In this document: positions 1 through 9,057 of the stretch, piece after piece
Position numbering within the stretch: position 1 is the first letter of the stretch
How the letters are laid out: each line of letters starts with the position of its first letter
Origin: Acidobacterium sp.
Lineage (GTDB): Bacteria; Acidobacteriota; Vicinamibacteria; Vicinamibacterales; UBA2999
Direction of reading: 5' to 3'
DNA length: 64,000 nucleotides
NCBI GenBank assembly: GCA_002737365.1
Contig: NSIL01000002.1
Coordinates: forward strand, 152,596-216,595
Made by a program: the position numbers and the translations under genes
The notes under the pieces: model-generated
The model's input: only the letters and a program-made list of their open reading frames with translations
Database searches by the model: none
Told to the model about the DNA's origin: nothing

Positions 1-57
1 GAGTATTTCGACGTGGCGATCGCGTGGGAGCTGCGGCGGGTCACGAGCGCCAAGTAG
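1..57 (+). CDS. C-terminal end of a CDS truncated by the window edge
   Basis: Open frame from base 1 to TAG at 55-57 (EYFDVAIAWELRRVTSAK*), followed closely by the ABC ATPase gene. Confidence 0.5.
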   Translation, partial: EYFDVAIAWELRRVTSAK

Positions 58-69
58 AGCCAAGTCAAG

Positions 70-1029
70 ATGTCTGCTGCGATTGAGACGGAGGGGCTCA
101 CCAAAGACTTCTCCGTTGGGTTCTGGCGTCCTCGTCCCTATCGCGCCCTCGATCACCTGACGCTGACGGTCGAGGCCGGTGAAGTCTTCGGCTTTCTCGG
201 ACCGAATGGCGCCGGCAAGAGCACCATGCTCAAGCTGCTGATGCAGTTGCTGTATCCCACGTCTGGCGAGGCCCGCATCCTGGGCCGGCCGGCGGGGGAT
301 GCGGCCGTGCGGCAGCGGCTCGGCTTTCTCGCCGAGAATCCCTGCTACTACGATTACCTGACTGCCGAAGAAATGCTGGCGTACTTCGCGCGGCTGTTCG
401 GTTATCGCGGTGCCGAGGTGGGCACCCGCGTTGCGCGTGTCCTGGACGAGGTCGGCATTGGCAAGGAACGTCGGCTGCGCCTGCGGCAATTCTCCAAGGG
501 CATGATCCAACGCGTCGGCATGGCACAGGCGCTGCTCAACGATCCCGAAGTGCTGTTCCTGGATGAGCCGATGTCGGGTCTGGATCCGTTGGGCCGGCGT
601 CACGTCCGCGATGTCATCCTCGCGCTGCGCGCCAAGGGCTGCACGGTCTTCTTCAGCTCCCACATCCTCTCCGACGCCGAAACCTTGTGCAGCCGCGTCG
701 GCGTGCTGGTTCAGGGAAAGCTGGTCGCGTCGGGGCCACTCTCAGAGATCCTGGCGTTCGAGTTGAAGGGCTGGGAACTGGTGGTGGGATGTGGTCCGCA
801 GCTCCACGCGGAGCTGGCTACGTTGGCGCGGACGGTCACGCCGTTGAGCGACGGCCACGTGCTGCTGCACCTGGCGCCGGATGCCGAGCCCGATCGCGTA
901 GTGGGGGAGTTGACGCGTCGCGGCGCACACATCGTGTCGTTGAATCCGGTTCGCGAAACCCTCGAAGACTACTTCGTCCAGGTGGTGGGCGCGACGGCCG
1001 ACCGCGATGCCAGCGGAGTGGGCGCGTGA
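70..1029 (+). CDS. ABC transporter ATP-binding protein
   Basis: Walker A GPNGAGKS, signature-like FSKGMIQRVG, Walker B VLFLDEP. Confidence 0.95.
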   Translation: MSAAIETEGLTKDFSVGFWRPRPYRALDHLTLTVEAGEVFGFLGPNGAGKSTMLKLLMQLLYPTSGEARILGRPAGDAAVRQRLGFLAENPCYYDYLTAEEMLAYFARLFGYRGAEVGTRVARVLDEVGIGKERRLRLRQFSKGMIQRVGMAQALLNDPEVLFLDEPMSGLDPLGRRHVRDVILALRAKGCTVFFSSHILSDAETLCSRVGVLVQGKLVASGPLSEILAFELKGWELVVGCGPQLHAELATLARTVTPLSDGHVLLHLAPDAEPDRVVGELTRRGAHIVSLNPVRETLEDYFVQVVGATADRDASGVGA

Positions 1030-1832
1030 GGACGATCTGGATCGTCGCCGGTGCCTCGTTCAAGGAGTCGGTTCGCGATCGCGTGCCGTACACCATGGTG
1101 GTGTTCGCGGTCCTGATGATCGCGGCCTCGTACTTGCTCAGTGAGCTGACGGCCGGTCAGGACCTCAAGATCGTCAAGGACCTTGGCCTGGCGGCGATGT
1201 CGACCTTCGGCCTGGTGATCGCCGTGTTCATCGGTATTGGCCTGGTCTCGAAGGAAGTTGAGCGCAAGAGCGTCTTCGGCCTGCTGACCAAGCCGGTGAG
1301 CCGTACGCAGTTCATCCTCGGCAAGTATTTGGGGTTGGTGACGACGCTGGCCGTCAACCTGACGGTCATGACGCTCGCCTATTACGCCGTGCTGTTCTAC
1401 ATGGATGTGATCGCCACCGCCGGCATGAGAGCCAGCTGGGCGGCGCCGGCCCTCGATCCCCGTCAGCTCGTCGCCATCGTCCTGATCATGGGGCAGTTGG
1501 CGATGGTTACTGCCGTGGCGCTGCTGTTCTCCACGTTCTCGAGTCCGCTGTTGTCGGCGCTGCTCACCTCCGGGCTGTGGGTCGCCGGTCACTTCAACGG
1601 TGATCTGCGTCAGTTCGAGCAGGTGGTGGATCAGCCCGCTGTCGCCTGGATCGCGCGAGCGTTGTATTACCTCCTGCCCAATCTGGCTCCGTTCAACGTC
1701 AGGGCCGAAGTGGTCTACGGCCTGCCGGTGTCGGCGTCGCATGTGGGCTTCACGCTGCTGTACGCGCTGAGCTACAGCTCTGCGCTACTCGTGGCCGCCG
1801 TGGCGATTTTCCGCCGCCGCGATTTCAAGTAG
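1026..1832 (+). CDS. ABC transporter permease
   Basis: GTG start overlaps the ATPase stop (GTGA); multiple TM segments; VRTIWIVAGASFKESVRDR start is typical of ABC-2 permeases. Confidence 0.85.
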   Translation: MRTIWIVAGASFKESVRDRVPYTMVVFAVLMIAASYLLSELTAGQDLKIVKDLGLAAMSTFGLVIAVFIGIGLVSKEVERKSVFGLLTKPVSRTQFILGKYLGLVTTLAVNLTVMTLAYYAVLFYMDVIATAGMRASWAAPALDPRQLVAIVLIMGQLAMVTAVALLFSTFSSPLLSALLTSGLWVAGHFNGDLRQFEQVVDQPAVAWIARALYYLLPNLAPFNVRAEVVYGLPVSASHVGFTLLYALSYSSALLVAAVAIFRRRDFK

Positions 1833-1841
1833 GCCGCCGCG

Positions 1842-2774
1842 ATGTCTGTGGTCCTGTCCAGCGCACCGTCACAGCGGCCTGCACGCCGGTGGCTGGCCGC
1901 CGCCGTCGCGGGCTTGCTGGTGTTGTCGATTGGTGTGCAAGTCGTCCGCGATCGCGGCTGGCAGCCGTACGTGCCGGCGACGCCCGTGTTGTGGCTTCAG
2001 TCCGGACAGTTCTTGAAGCGCGCCTCGCTGGGCTTCGAGAACGTCGTGGCGGATGTCTATTGGATTCGGGCTGTCGTTTACTACGGCAGCATGCGGCGAG
2101 CCGTCGAAGGCCGTCGCGACTTCTCGCTGCTCGATCCGCTGCTCACCTTCGTGACGACGCTCGATCCGAAGTTCAGGGTGGCGTACCGGTTTGGTGCCAT
2201 CTTTCTGACCGAAGCCTACCCGGATGGCCCGGGCCGGCCTGACCTGGCGATTGCGTTGCTGCAGCGGGGCATTGCCGCGAATCCCACCGCCTGGGAGTAT
2301 TTTCACGACATTGGCTTTGTCTATTACTGGTGGCTGCAGGACTATCAGGCCGCGGCCAGCTGGTTTGCGAAAGGCGCGCAGTTGCCTGACGCGCCGGAGT
2401 GGCTGCAACCGCTGGCCGCGACGACCCTGGCGCAGGGTGGTGACCGGCAGTCGTCGCTCCAACTGTGGCGGCAGTTAGGCGATTCCGACATCGAGTGGCT
2501 GAGGAGCACCGCCAAGCATCGGCTGACGCAGATCGACGCCATGGATCTGGTGGATGAAGTAAACCGCGCTGTCCGGCGCTTCACCACTCGCGAGGGCCGT
2601 CCCCCGCATGACTTTACCGAGGTCATCGCCCGCGAGCGCTTGCGCGGCTGGCCGCTCGACTCGACCGGCGTCCCGTTCGAGTACGACGCGGCCGCCAACC
2701 GCCTCGATGTCGGGCCGAAGTCCACGCTGTGGCCATTGCCATGGCCGCGCGAGGCGGGGAGAACGACGCCATGA
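1842..2774 (+). CDS. hypothetical membrane-anchored protein, TPR-like
   Basis: 310 aa ORF with N-terminal TM and helical repeat-like content; coupled to the next gene (ATGA overlap). Confidence 0.7.
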   Translation: MSVVLSSAPSQRPARRWLAAAVAGLLVLSIGVQVVRDRGWQPYVPATPVLWLQSGQFLKRASLGFENVVADVYWIRAVVYYGSMRRAVEGRRDFSLLDPLLTFVTTLDPKFRVAYRFGAIFLTEAYPDGPGRPDLAIALLQRGIAANPTAWEYFHDIGFVYYWWLQDYQAAASWFAKGAQLPDAPEWLQPLAATTLAQGGDRQSSLQLWRQLGDSDIEWLRSTAKHRLTQIDAMDLVDEVNRAVRRFTTREGRPPHDFTEVIARERLRGWPLDSTGVPFEYDAAANRLDVGPKSTLWPLPWPREAGRTTP

Positions 2775-3541
2775 CCGGGAATTGGTTGCTCCTGAGCTAC
2801 CTCGCGCTCATGGGGTCGTGCCTCGGCAGCTTCCTGAACGTCGTCATCTACCGGTTGCCGCGTGGGCAGTCGCTGGTCTCGCCGGGCTCGCGTTGCCCGC
2901 AGTGTAACTACGCGCTGCGTTGGTACGACAACCTACCGGTGGTCAGTTGGACGCTGCTGGGCGGCCGCTGCCGCCAATGCCATGCGTCGATCTCGGCGCA
3001 GTATCCGATGGTCGAGATCATCACGGCGCTGCTGTTCGTGCTCGTGGCTTGGCTGACGCCGGTCGGCCCGCTGCTGGTCAGCCGGTTAATCCTGGTCGCG
3101 ATTCTGGTGGCGCTGTTTGGCATCGACCTCAAGCATCAGATTCTGCCGAACTCGATCACACTACCCGGCATCATCGTCGGCTTGCTGTTCAGCCTGATTA
3201 CGCCGCCCGGTTGGCAGGACGCGCTGGTGGGGGCGGTGCTCGGCGCCGCCATCTTGTATGGCATTGCCGCCGCGTACTACGCCGTGCGCCGCGAAGAAGG
3301 CCTGGGCATGGGCGACGTCAAGATGCTGGCCATGGTGGGCGCCTTTCTCGGCTGGAAGGCGGTCCTGGTCACGCTGGTGTTGTCGTCGTTTTCAGGCGCC
3401 GCGATCGGCCTGGCGCTGATTGCCGCGCAACGCGGCGGGATGAAACTGGCGCTCCCATTTGGAACGTTCCTCGCCCTCGGCGCGCTCGCCGCCATGTTGG
3501 TGGGCGAGCCACTGATCGCCTGGTACGCAGGATTCTTATAA
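2771..3541 (+). CDS. pilD: prepilin peptidase (A24 family)
   Basis: GSFLNVVIYRLPRG, CxxC pairs (CPQCNY / CRQCHA), GMGDVKMLAMVGAFLGW active-site motif. Confidence 0.93.
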   Translation: MTGNWLLLSYLALMGSCLGSFLNVVIYRLPRGQSLVSPGSRCPQCNYALRWYDNLPVVSWTLLGGRCRQCHASISAQYPMVEIITALLFVLVAWLTPVGPLLVSRLILVAILVALFGIDLKHQILPNSITLPGIIVGLLFSLITPPGWQDALVGAVLGAAILYGIAAAYYAVRREEGLGMGDVKMLAMVGAFLGWKAVLVTLVLSSFSGAAIGLALIAAQRGGMKLALPFGTFLALGALAAMLVGEPLIAWYAGFL

Positions 3542-3542
3542 C

Positions 3543-4790
3543 GTGCAGGATCTGACCCTCGCCGGACCCGCCTTGCTGGGACTCGCGCTGATCATCGCCA
3601 TGCTGCTGATCGTGGCGGTTGTGATGCTTGTGCGCGCGGCGAGTGGGCGGACGCGCGCGCGCAAGGCTGATGGTGGTGACACCACCATGTTGTCGATGGC
3701 GCTGCAAGAGGCGGTCAACAAGCTCAAGGCACAGGAACGCCAGATGGCCGCTCGTGCCGAAGCGTCGGAGCGGCTCGCCGGGCAGATCGTCGAAGGCCTG
3801 ACGTCGGGCATGGTGGTAGTCGATCGCGATGGCGCGGTGCAGACCCTGAATCCGGCGGCCAGGCGCATCCTGGGTCTTGACGCCGACGCGGGCACCGGGC
3901 CGATGACGGACGGCTTTCGCCAGGTGCCGGCGCTGGCCGAGGTGATCGGCGAAGCGCTGCGGACCACCGCACCAATCGTACGCCGCACGGTCACGCTCGA
4001 CCGGGGACCGCGGCCGGCGCACCTGGGCGTGACGGTCTCGCACCTCACCGGCGCTGACGGCGAGATGCAGGCCGTCGTCTGCCTCTTCACCGACCTCACC
4101 GCCGTGGTCGAACTCGAGGAACGCTTGCGCTTGAAGGAAGCGCTTGCTCGCCTCGGCGAACTGACCGCCGGCCTGGCGCACGAATTTCGCAATGGGCTCG
4201 CAACTATTCACGGTTACGGCCGCCTGCTCGATCTGGACGCTTTGCCCGAACCCGCCCGCACGTACGTCGAAGGCATTCGCGCCGAGACCACCGCGCTTGG
4301 CGAAGTGGTTACCAACTTCCTCCGTTTCGCCAGGCCCGAACAGTTCGCCATGGCGCCCGTCGAGCTGCGCGCCATCGTGACGCGCGCGATCGACGACCTG
4401 CCCGGTGCAGCCGATGTCACCGTCTGCGAGGGTCAGTTTGCCACCGTCAATGGAGATGACGTGCTGTTGCGGCAGGCCTTCAGCAACCTGGTGCGCAACA
4501 GCCTCGAAGCGTGTGCAGGCGGCGCCACCACGCCGGCCATTGTCGTCCGCGGCGCCATCGAAGGAAACGATGTCTTCGTGACGGTAGATGACAACGGTCC
4601 GGGATTAATACCAGCGGCGGTCGATCGTTTGTTCCAACCGTTCGCGACGACCAAGGCGGCTGGCACCGGGCTGGGGTTGGCGATCGTGCAGAAGGTGATC
4701 GTGTCGCACAACGGCGTGGTCGTTGCCGGCGCGAATCCCGCGGGCGGCGCGCGCTTCCAGGTGCGCCTGCCGATTTACAGCGGGTCGTAA
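3543..4790 (+). CDS. two-component sensor histidine kinase (PilS/NtrB-like)
   Basis: PAS-like domain, H-box GLAHEFRNGLATIHGYGRLL, N and G boxes (FSNLVRNSLEA, DNGPGL, GTGLGLAIVQK). Confidence 0.92.
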   Translation: MQDLTLAGPALLGLALIIAMLLIVAVVMLVRAASGRTRARKADGGDTTMLSMALQEAVNKLKAQERQMAARAEASERLAGQIVEGLTSGMVVVDRDGAVQTLNPAARRILGLDADAGTGPMTDGFRQVPALAEVIGEALRTTAPIVRRTVTLDRGPRPAHLGVTVSHLTGADGEMQAVVCLFTDLTAVVELEERLRLKEALARLGELTAGLAHEFRNGLATIHGYGRLLDLDALPEPARTYVEGIRAETTALGEVVTNFLRFARPEQFAMAPVELRAIVTRAIDDLPGAADVTVCEGQFATVNGDDVLLRQAFSNLVRNSLEACAGGATTPAIVVRGAIEGNDVFVTVDDNGPGLIPAAVDRLFQPFATTKAAGTGLGLAIVQKVIVSHNGVVVAGANPAGGARFQVRLPIYSGS

Positions 4791-4934
4791 AATTTGCCTC
4801 GCCGCCCCGCCATGGTGTGATCAGAAACTGATCACGGCAGACTTCGTGCCACGCTGGTCGCCAAAGAATCCGGCCAGCAATCGTCGATTGTCCACAATTC
4901 AGCCCCGGGCAGGGCGATTGCACCATCCCGGTGC

Positions 4935-5435
4935 ATGCGACGCATTCCTGATTCCTCACACGATGGCTTCACGTTGGTCGAGACCGTGGTCGCGACCGGC
5001 ATTCTGGTGACCGCTCTCGCTGGCCTTGCGCAACTGCTCGCGCTCAGCGTGCGCTCGACGCGCGAGGCCGGCTCGCAAAGCGCGGCGTTGATCGCCGCGC
5101 AAGATAAGGTCGAGGCTCTGCGAGCCCTGGCCTTCACCTACGACGCGGCTGGGTCGGCGATCACTGCCCCTGAGCTCGCGGTCCGGAACAGCTTGAGCCT
5201 CGAGGACGACACATTTGGGGCCGTGGACTACGTGGCTGCCAACGGCGCGGTCGTCGACGAGGAGGACGAAGGCCAGGGCGCGGTGTTCACCCGCCGCTGG
5301 CGGATTACGTCACTCGACGCCTTCGTTCCAGAGGCCATCGTCATCGAGGTCTGCATGTTTCACTCGCCCGCCGAGGGCCTGCCGCTCGCGGCCTCGGAAG
5401 CGTGCCTGGCGACGGTGCGCGCGAGGCAGCCATGA
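4935..5435 (+). CDS. type IV pilin-like / pseudopilin (GspI/PilV-like)
   Basis: Prepilin cleavage motif DG/FTLVETVVATGILVTALAGLAQLLA. Confidence 0.85.
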   Translation: MRRIPDSSHDGFTLVETVVATGILVTALAGLAQLLALSVRSTREAGSQSAALIAAQDKVEALRALAFTYDAAGSAITAPELAVRNSLSLEDDTFGAVDYVAANGAVVDEEDEGQGAVFTRRWRITSLDAFVPEAIVIEVCMFHSPAEGLPLAASEACLATVRARQP

Positions 5436-6283
5436 CAAGGGGCATGGTTCTGGTCCGGCTAAAGCCGGACGCCACATTGGCCAGCGGGTTCTCACTGGTC
5501 GAACTGCTGGTGGCGCTGACGGTGTGCGCGTTGCTGTCGGGTGCCATCGCCGCGGTCACCCCACAGGCCCGTGCGGCGTTCGAGGCGACGCCGGAAGTGT
5601 TGGACCTGCAGCAGCGCGAACGGACCGTCGCCGATGTCCTCACGCGCGAGCTGCGGTCCTCGGCCTTGCTCGTTGCGGTGCGGGACGATGGAACGGTTGG
5701 GGAGAAGGGAGCGGCGGTGACGCTGCTCGATTGGGATGACGAAGACGACCGGTACCACGCGATCGAGGTGATCAACATCGCCGGCCCGGGTCGTGGCGTG
5801 CTCGACCTCGCCCAGTCAGGTCCGTCTGGCTCGCTGCTCCTGAAGTCGGGTGCGACCTGTCCATCCACCGGAGATGTCTGCGGCTTCGCCAAGGGAACGG
5901 CGGTGGCCATGGTGGACGTGGACGGCCGTGCTGAGGTGTTCACCGTCGGCGCACTCAACAGGACGACTCGCGCGCTGTCACCTTCGCACCGATTGAGCGG
6001 CGCGTATCCGGCCGGGTCAGCGGTGTTTGAAGTGGCGGCCAATACGTACTATCTGGAGGAGCAGGCCGACGCCTCGTTCACCCTGGTTCGAGAAACCGCC
6101 GCCGGTGCCGTGCAGCCCATGGTCGACTTCGTGGCGGCGCTCAGCTTCGGCGAGTGGCGATCGTCGGGACAGCTGGTTGGTGTCGACATCAGGGTACGCC
6201 TGGACGCGCGATCCGCGGTGCCGTCGCGCCGTGTGCCTGATCGCGTGCGCCAAATGTTGGTCACCTTGAGGAACCCGTCATGA
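5432..6283 (+). CDS. prepilin-type cleavage domain protein (GspJ/PilW-like)
   Basis: LASG/FSLVELLVALTVCALLSG class III signal; ATG overlaps the upstream stop (ATGA). Confidence 0.85.
   Translation: MTRGMVLVRLKPDATLASGFSLVELLVALTVCALLSGAIAAVTPQARAAFEATPEVLDLQQRERTVADVLTRELRSSALLVAVRDDGTVGEKGAAVTLLDWDDEDDRYHAIEVINIAGPGRGVLDLAQSGPSGSLLLKSGATCPSTGDVCGFAKGTAVAMVDVDGRAEVFTVGALNRTTRALSPSHRLSGAYPAGSAVFEVAANTYYLEEQADASFTLVRETAAGAVQPMVDFVAALSFGEWRSSGQLVGVDIRVRLDARSAVPSRRVPDRVRQMLVTLRNPS
5453..5475 (+). repeat. REP-like palindrome inside the GspJ-like CDS
   Basis: GTCCGGC-TAAA-GCCGGAC followed by GCCAC; same core as the 51747-51786 palindrome. Confidence 0.75.
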
Positions 6284-6978
6284 ATCACCCACGTGGCATC
6301 GCGCTCATCCTCGCCTTGCTGGTCACCAGTTTTCTGTCCGCGATTGGCCTAGGCCTGGCCGTCGTGGTGTTCATGGACCGGCTCGCCACCGGCAACACCA
6401 GGGGCTCGGTGGGCCTGCTGCACGCGGCTGATGCCGGTCTTGAACTGGCCGCACACGATCTTGCCCGCGCCAATTGGGATGACGTGCTGGCGGGACTCTT
6501 TCAGGCCAGTTTCGCGGATGGCGCTCCCACTGGCGTGCGCGCCGTACCTGGCGGCGGCGCCGTGAACCTCACCGCCGAGACGAACGCGCTCAACTGCGGC
6601 AAGTCGACCACGTGCACCGTCGCCCAGATGAACGCCAACACTGACGAGCGCCCGTGGGGCGTCAACAATCCGCAGTGGCGGCTGTACGCCTACGGACCGT
6701 TGGCTAATCTTCCCGAACTGGCGCGGCCCACCCCGTGCTACCTGGCCGTCTGGATAGCCGACGACACCCGTGAGCAAGACGCCGATCCGCTTGCTGATGG
6801 CGATGAAGAAGGACGTGGCGTCCTGCGGGCGCGCGCCGTGGCGTTTGGCCCCCTCGGAGCCCGCCATGCCGTTGAGGCGGACCTGGCTCGCGTCTGCGAG
6901 GAAGTTGCGGGGGAGGAATGGTGCCGGCCCGGTATTCGTGTGCAATCGTGGCAGGAAGTGCGACAGTTGGTTCCTTGA
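6280..6978 (+). CDS. PilX/GspK-like minor pilin assembly protein
   Basis: N-terminal GIALILALLVTSFLSAIGLGL TM and position in the pseudopilin cluster; ATGA overlap. Confidence 0.7.
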   Translation: MNHPRGIALILALLVTSFLSAIGLGLAVVVFMDRLATGNTRGSVGLLHAADAGLELAAHDLARANWDDVLAGLFQASFADGAPTGVRAVPGGGAVNLTAETNALNCGKSTTCTVAQMNANTDERPWGVNNPQWRLYAYGPLANLPELARPTPCYLAVWIADDTREQDADPLADGDEEGRGVLRARAVAFGPLGARHAVEADLARVCEEVAGEEWCRPGIRVQSWQEVRQLVP

Positions 6979-7045
6979 CCCGCTGCGGCACGGGGGCGTA
7001 CGATCGCGGCAGGGGGAAGTCGGCGGTCCAGCCGATAACACGAGC

Positions 7046-7633
7046 ATGACACTCGCAATGGCCATCCTGGCCCTCAGCGTCCTGATCGCGCCGGTCGTGG
7101 CGGCAGCCCAGGGCGCGCCGGCTCAGGCCCCGGCGTCGCCGACCCTGGTGGACGTGGCCAAGGCGGAGGAGGCGCGCCGCAAGGGCGTCCGCAAGCCCGC
7201 CAAGGTCTACACCAACGAGAACCTGAAGGCCGACAACGGGACTGTCCGACCGGCGACGCCGGCGCCGGACACCACCGTGCCGGCCGTCAATCTGCCGTGC
7301 GGCAGCGCCCCTGCGACCCCGCCGGACACCGCGCCCGACACCCGCGGCCAGGCGTACTGGAGCGGCCGGATGAAAGCCGCTCAGGACGCGGTGGGCCGCT
7401 TGCAGATGTTCGCTGAGGCCCTTCAGAGCCGCATCAACGCGCTGACCACCGACGTCGTCAACCGCGACGACCCGGCCCAACGGGCCGTGATTGAAACCAA
7501 CCGCAAGGCCGCCCTGGCTGAACTCGACCGGGTGAAGCTCGATCTCGATAACCAGCAGAAGGCTATCGCCGCAATTGAAGAAGAAGCCCGGCGCGCCAAC
7601 GTGCCCTCGGGCTGGCTGCGACCGGGCGCGTGA
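7046..7633 (+). CDS. hypothetical exported protein
   Basis: 195 aa ORF with signal peptide and coiled C-terminus; coupled to the following response regulator (GTGA). Confidence 0.7.
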   Translation: MTLAMAILALSVLIAPVVAAAQGAPAQAPASPTLVDVAKAEEARRKGVRKPAKVYTNENLKADNGTVRPATPAPDTTVPAVNLPCGSAPATPPDTAPDTRGQAYWSGRMKAAQDAVGRLQMFAEALQSRINALTTDVVNRDDPAQRAVIETNRKAALAELDRVKLDLDNQQKAIAAIEEEARRANVPSGWLRPGA

Positions 7634-9027
7634 GTGCCAGGGCCGCCGAAACGGCAGCGTCGATCCTGCTTGTTGAAGACAAGGATTCGCTGAGGGCCAT
7701 GCTGCGGATGGCCCTCGAGGCGCAGGGCCACTTCGTGATCGAGGCGCGCGACGAGGCTGAAGCCGTCGCCGCGCTGCGTGATTCCCAACCGGCTGTGGTC
7801 CTCTCGGACTTACGCCTTCCCGTTGGCGATGGGCTTGGCGTCTTGCGCGCGGCCAAGGAAGCTGACCCGGAACTCCCCGTTATCGTCATGACCGCGCACG
7901 GCAGCATCCAGGATGCCGTGGCGGCCATGAAGCAAGGGGCGCTGGATTTTCTCGCCAAGCCTGTCGATCCCGATCACTTGTTGCTGCTCGTCGAGCGCGC
8001 GCTTGCGCAACGGCGCCTGCTGAACGAGTATCGCTTGTTGAAGGAGGAGGCCGCGGCCCGCCGCGGCGGTCCACACATCATCGGCGACTCGCCGGCGCTG
8101 CGCCAGGCCATGGCCGCCATCGATCGCGCCGCCGCCACCGACACCACGGTGTTGCTCGAAGGCGAGAGCGGTACCGGCAAGGAGTTGTGCGCCCGCGCCC
8201 TGCACGACCGCAGCCCGCGCGCTCACGGTCCGTTCGTCGCCATCAACTGCGCCGCTATTCCCGACACGCTGCTCGAGGCCGAGCTGTTTGGATACGAGCG
8301 GGGTGCTTTTACCGGCGCCAATCAACGAAAGCTGGGACGCTTTGAACTGGCCCAGCGCGGCACCCTGTTCCTGGACGAGATTGGCGAGCTGCCGATGACC
8401 GTGCAGGCCAAGCTGCTGCGCGCCGTTGAGACGCGGAAGATCGAGCGGCTGGGTGGCGGCGCCTCCATCCAGCTGGACGTGCGCATTGTCGCGGCCACCA
8501 ACCGGGGGCTGCGGCAAGCCGTCGCCGCCAGGCAGTTTCGCGAGGACCTGTACTTCCGCCTGTCGGTCTTCCCGGTCGAGGTGCCGGCGCTGCGTGATCG
8601 GCGCGAGGATATTCCCAAACTCGCGCATCACTTCGTCGCCCGCGTGGCGCGGGACGTCGGCAAGAAAATCTCGCTGTCGCCAGAGGCCGTGACCGAGTTG
8701 ATGGCGCACCACTGGCCCGGCAACATCCGCGAGTTGCAGAACGCGCTCGAGCGGGCGGTCATCCTGGCCGAGGGGGACGTGCTGCTGCCGCGTCACCTGA
8801 GCCTGTCGCCGGTGCCGAGTAGCGGCTCGGCGATCGACCCGTGGGAGCGAATTGATTTGGGTGGCAGTTTGGCCGAGGCGATAGCGCGCACGGTGCATGA
8901 AGTCGAGCGCCGCAAGATTCAGCTAGCGCTGAGCGACGCTGGTGGCGACCGCGGGAGGGCTGCCGACCTGCTGCAGATCAACTACCAGGCGTTGGAAGTG
9001 AAGCTGCGCCAGTTGCGCCTCAACTGA
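7630..9027 (+). CDS. sigma-54-dependent response regulator (PilR/NtrC-like)
   Basis: Receiver domain, AAA+ GESGTGKE, GAFTGA motif, Fis-type HTH C-terminus. Confidence 0.95.
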   Translation: MSARAAETAASILLVEDKDSLRAMLRMALEAQGHFVIEARDEAEAVAALRDSQPAVVLSDLRLPVGDGLGVLRAAKEADPELPVIVMTAHGSIQDAVAAMKQGALDFLAKPVDPDHLLLLVERALAQRRLLNEYRLLKEEAAARRGGPHIIGDSPALRQAMAAIDRAAATDTTVLLEGESGTGKELCARALHDRSPRAHGPFVAINCAAIPDTLLEAELFGYERGAFTGANQRKLGRFELAQRGTLFLDEIGELPMTVQAKLLRAVETRKIERLGGGASIQLDVRIVAATNRGLRQAVAARQFREDLYFRLSVFPVEVPALRDRREDIPKLAHHFVARVARDVGKKISLSPEAVTELMAHHWPGNIRELQNALERAVILAEGDVLLPRHLSLSPVPSSGSAIDPWERIDLGGSLAEAIARTVHEVERRKIQLALSDAGGDRGRAADLLQINYQALEVKLRQLRLN

Positions 9028-9035
9028 ACCAGGAC

Positions 9036-9056
9036 GGCGCCCCTTGAGGGGGCGCC
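9036..9056. terminator. hairpin between convergent genes, probable bidirectional terminator
   Basis: GGCGCCCC-TTGAG-GGGGCGCC between the + response regulator and - aroB. Confidence 0.5.
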
Positions 9057-9057
9057 A

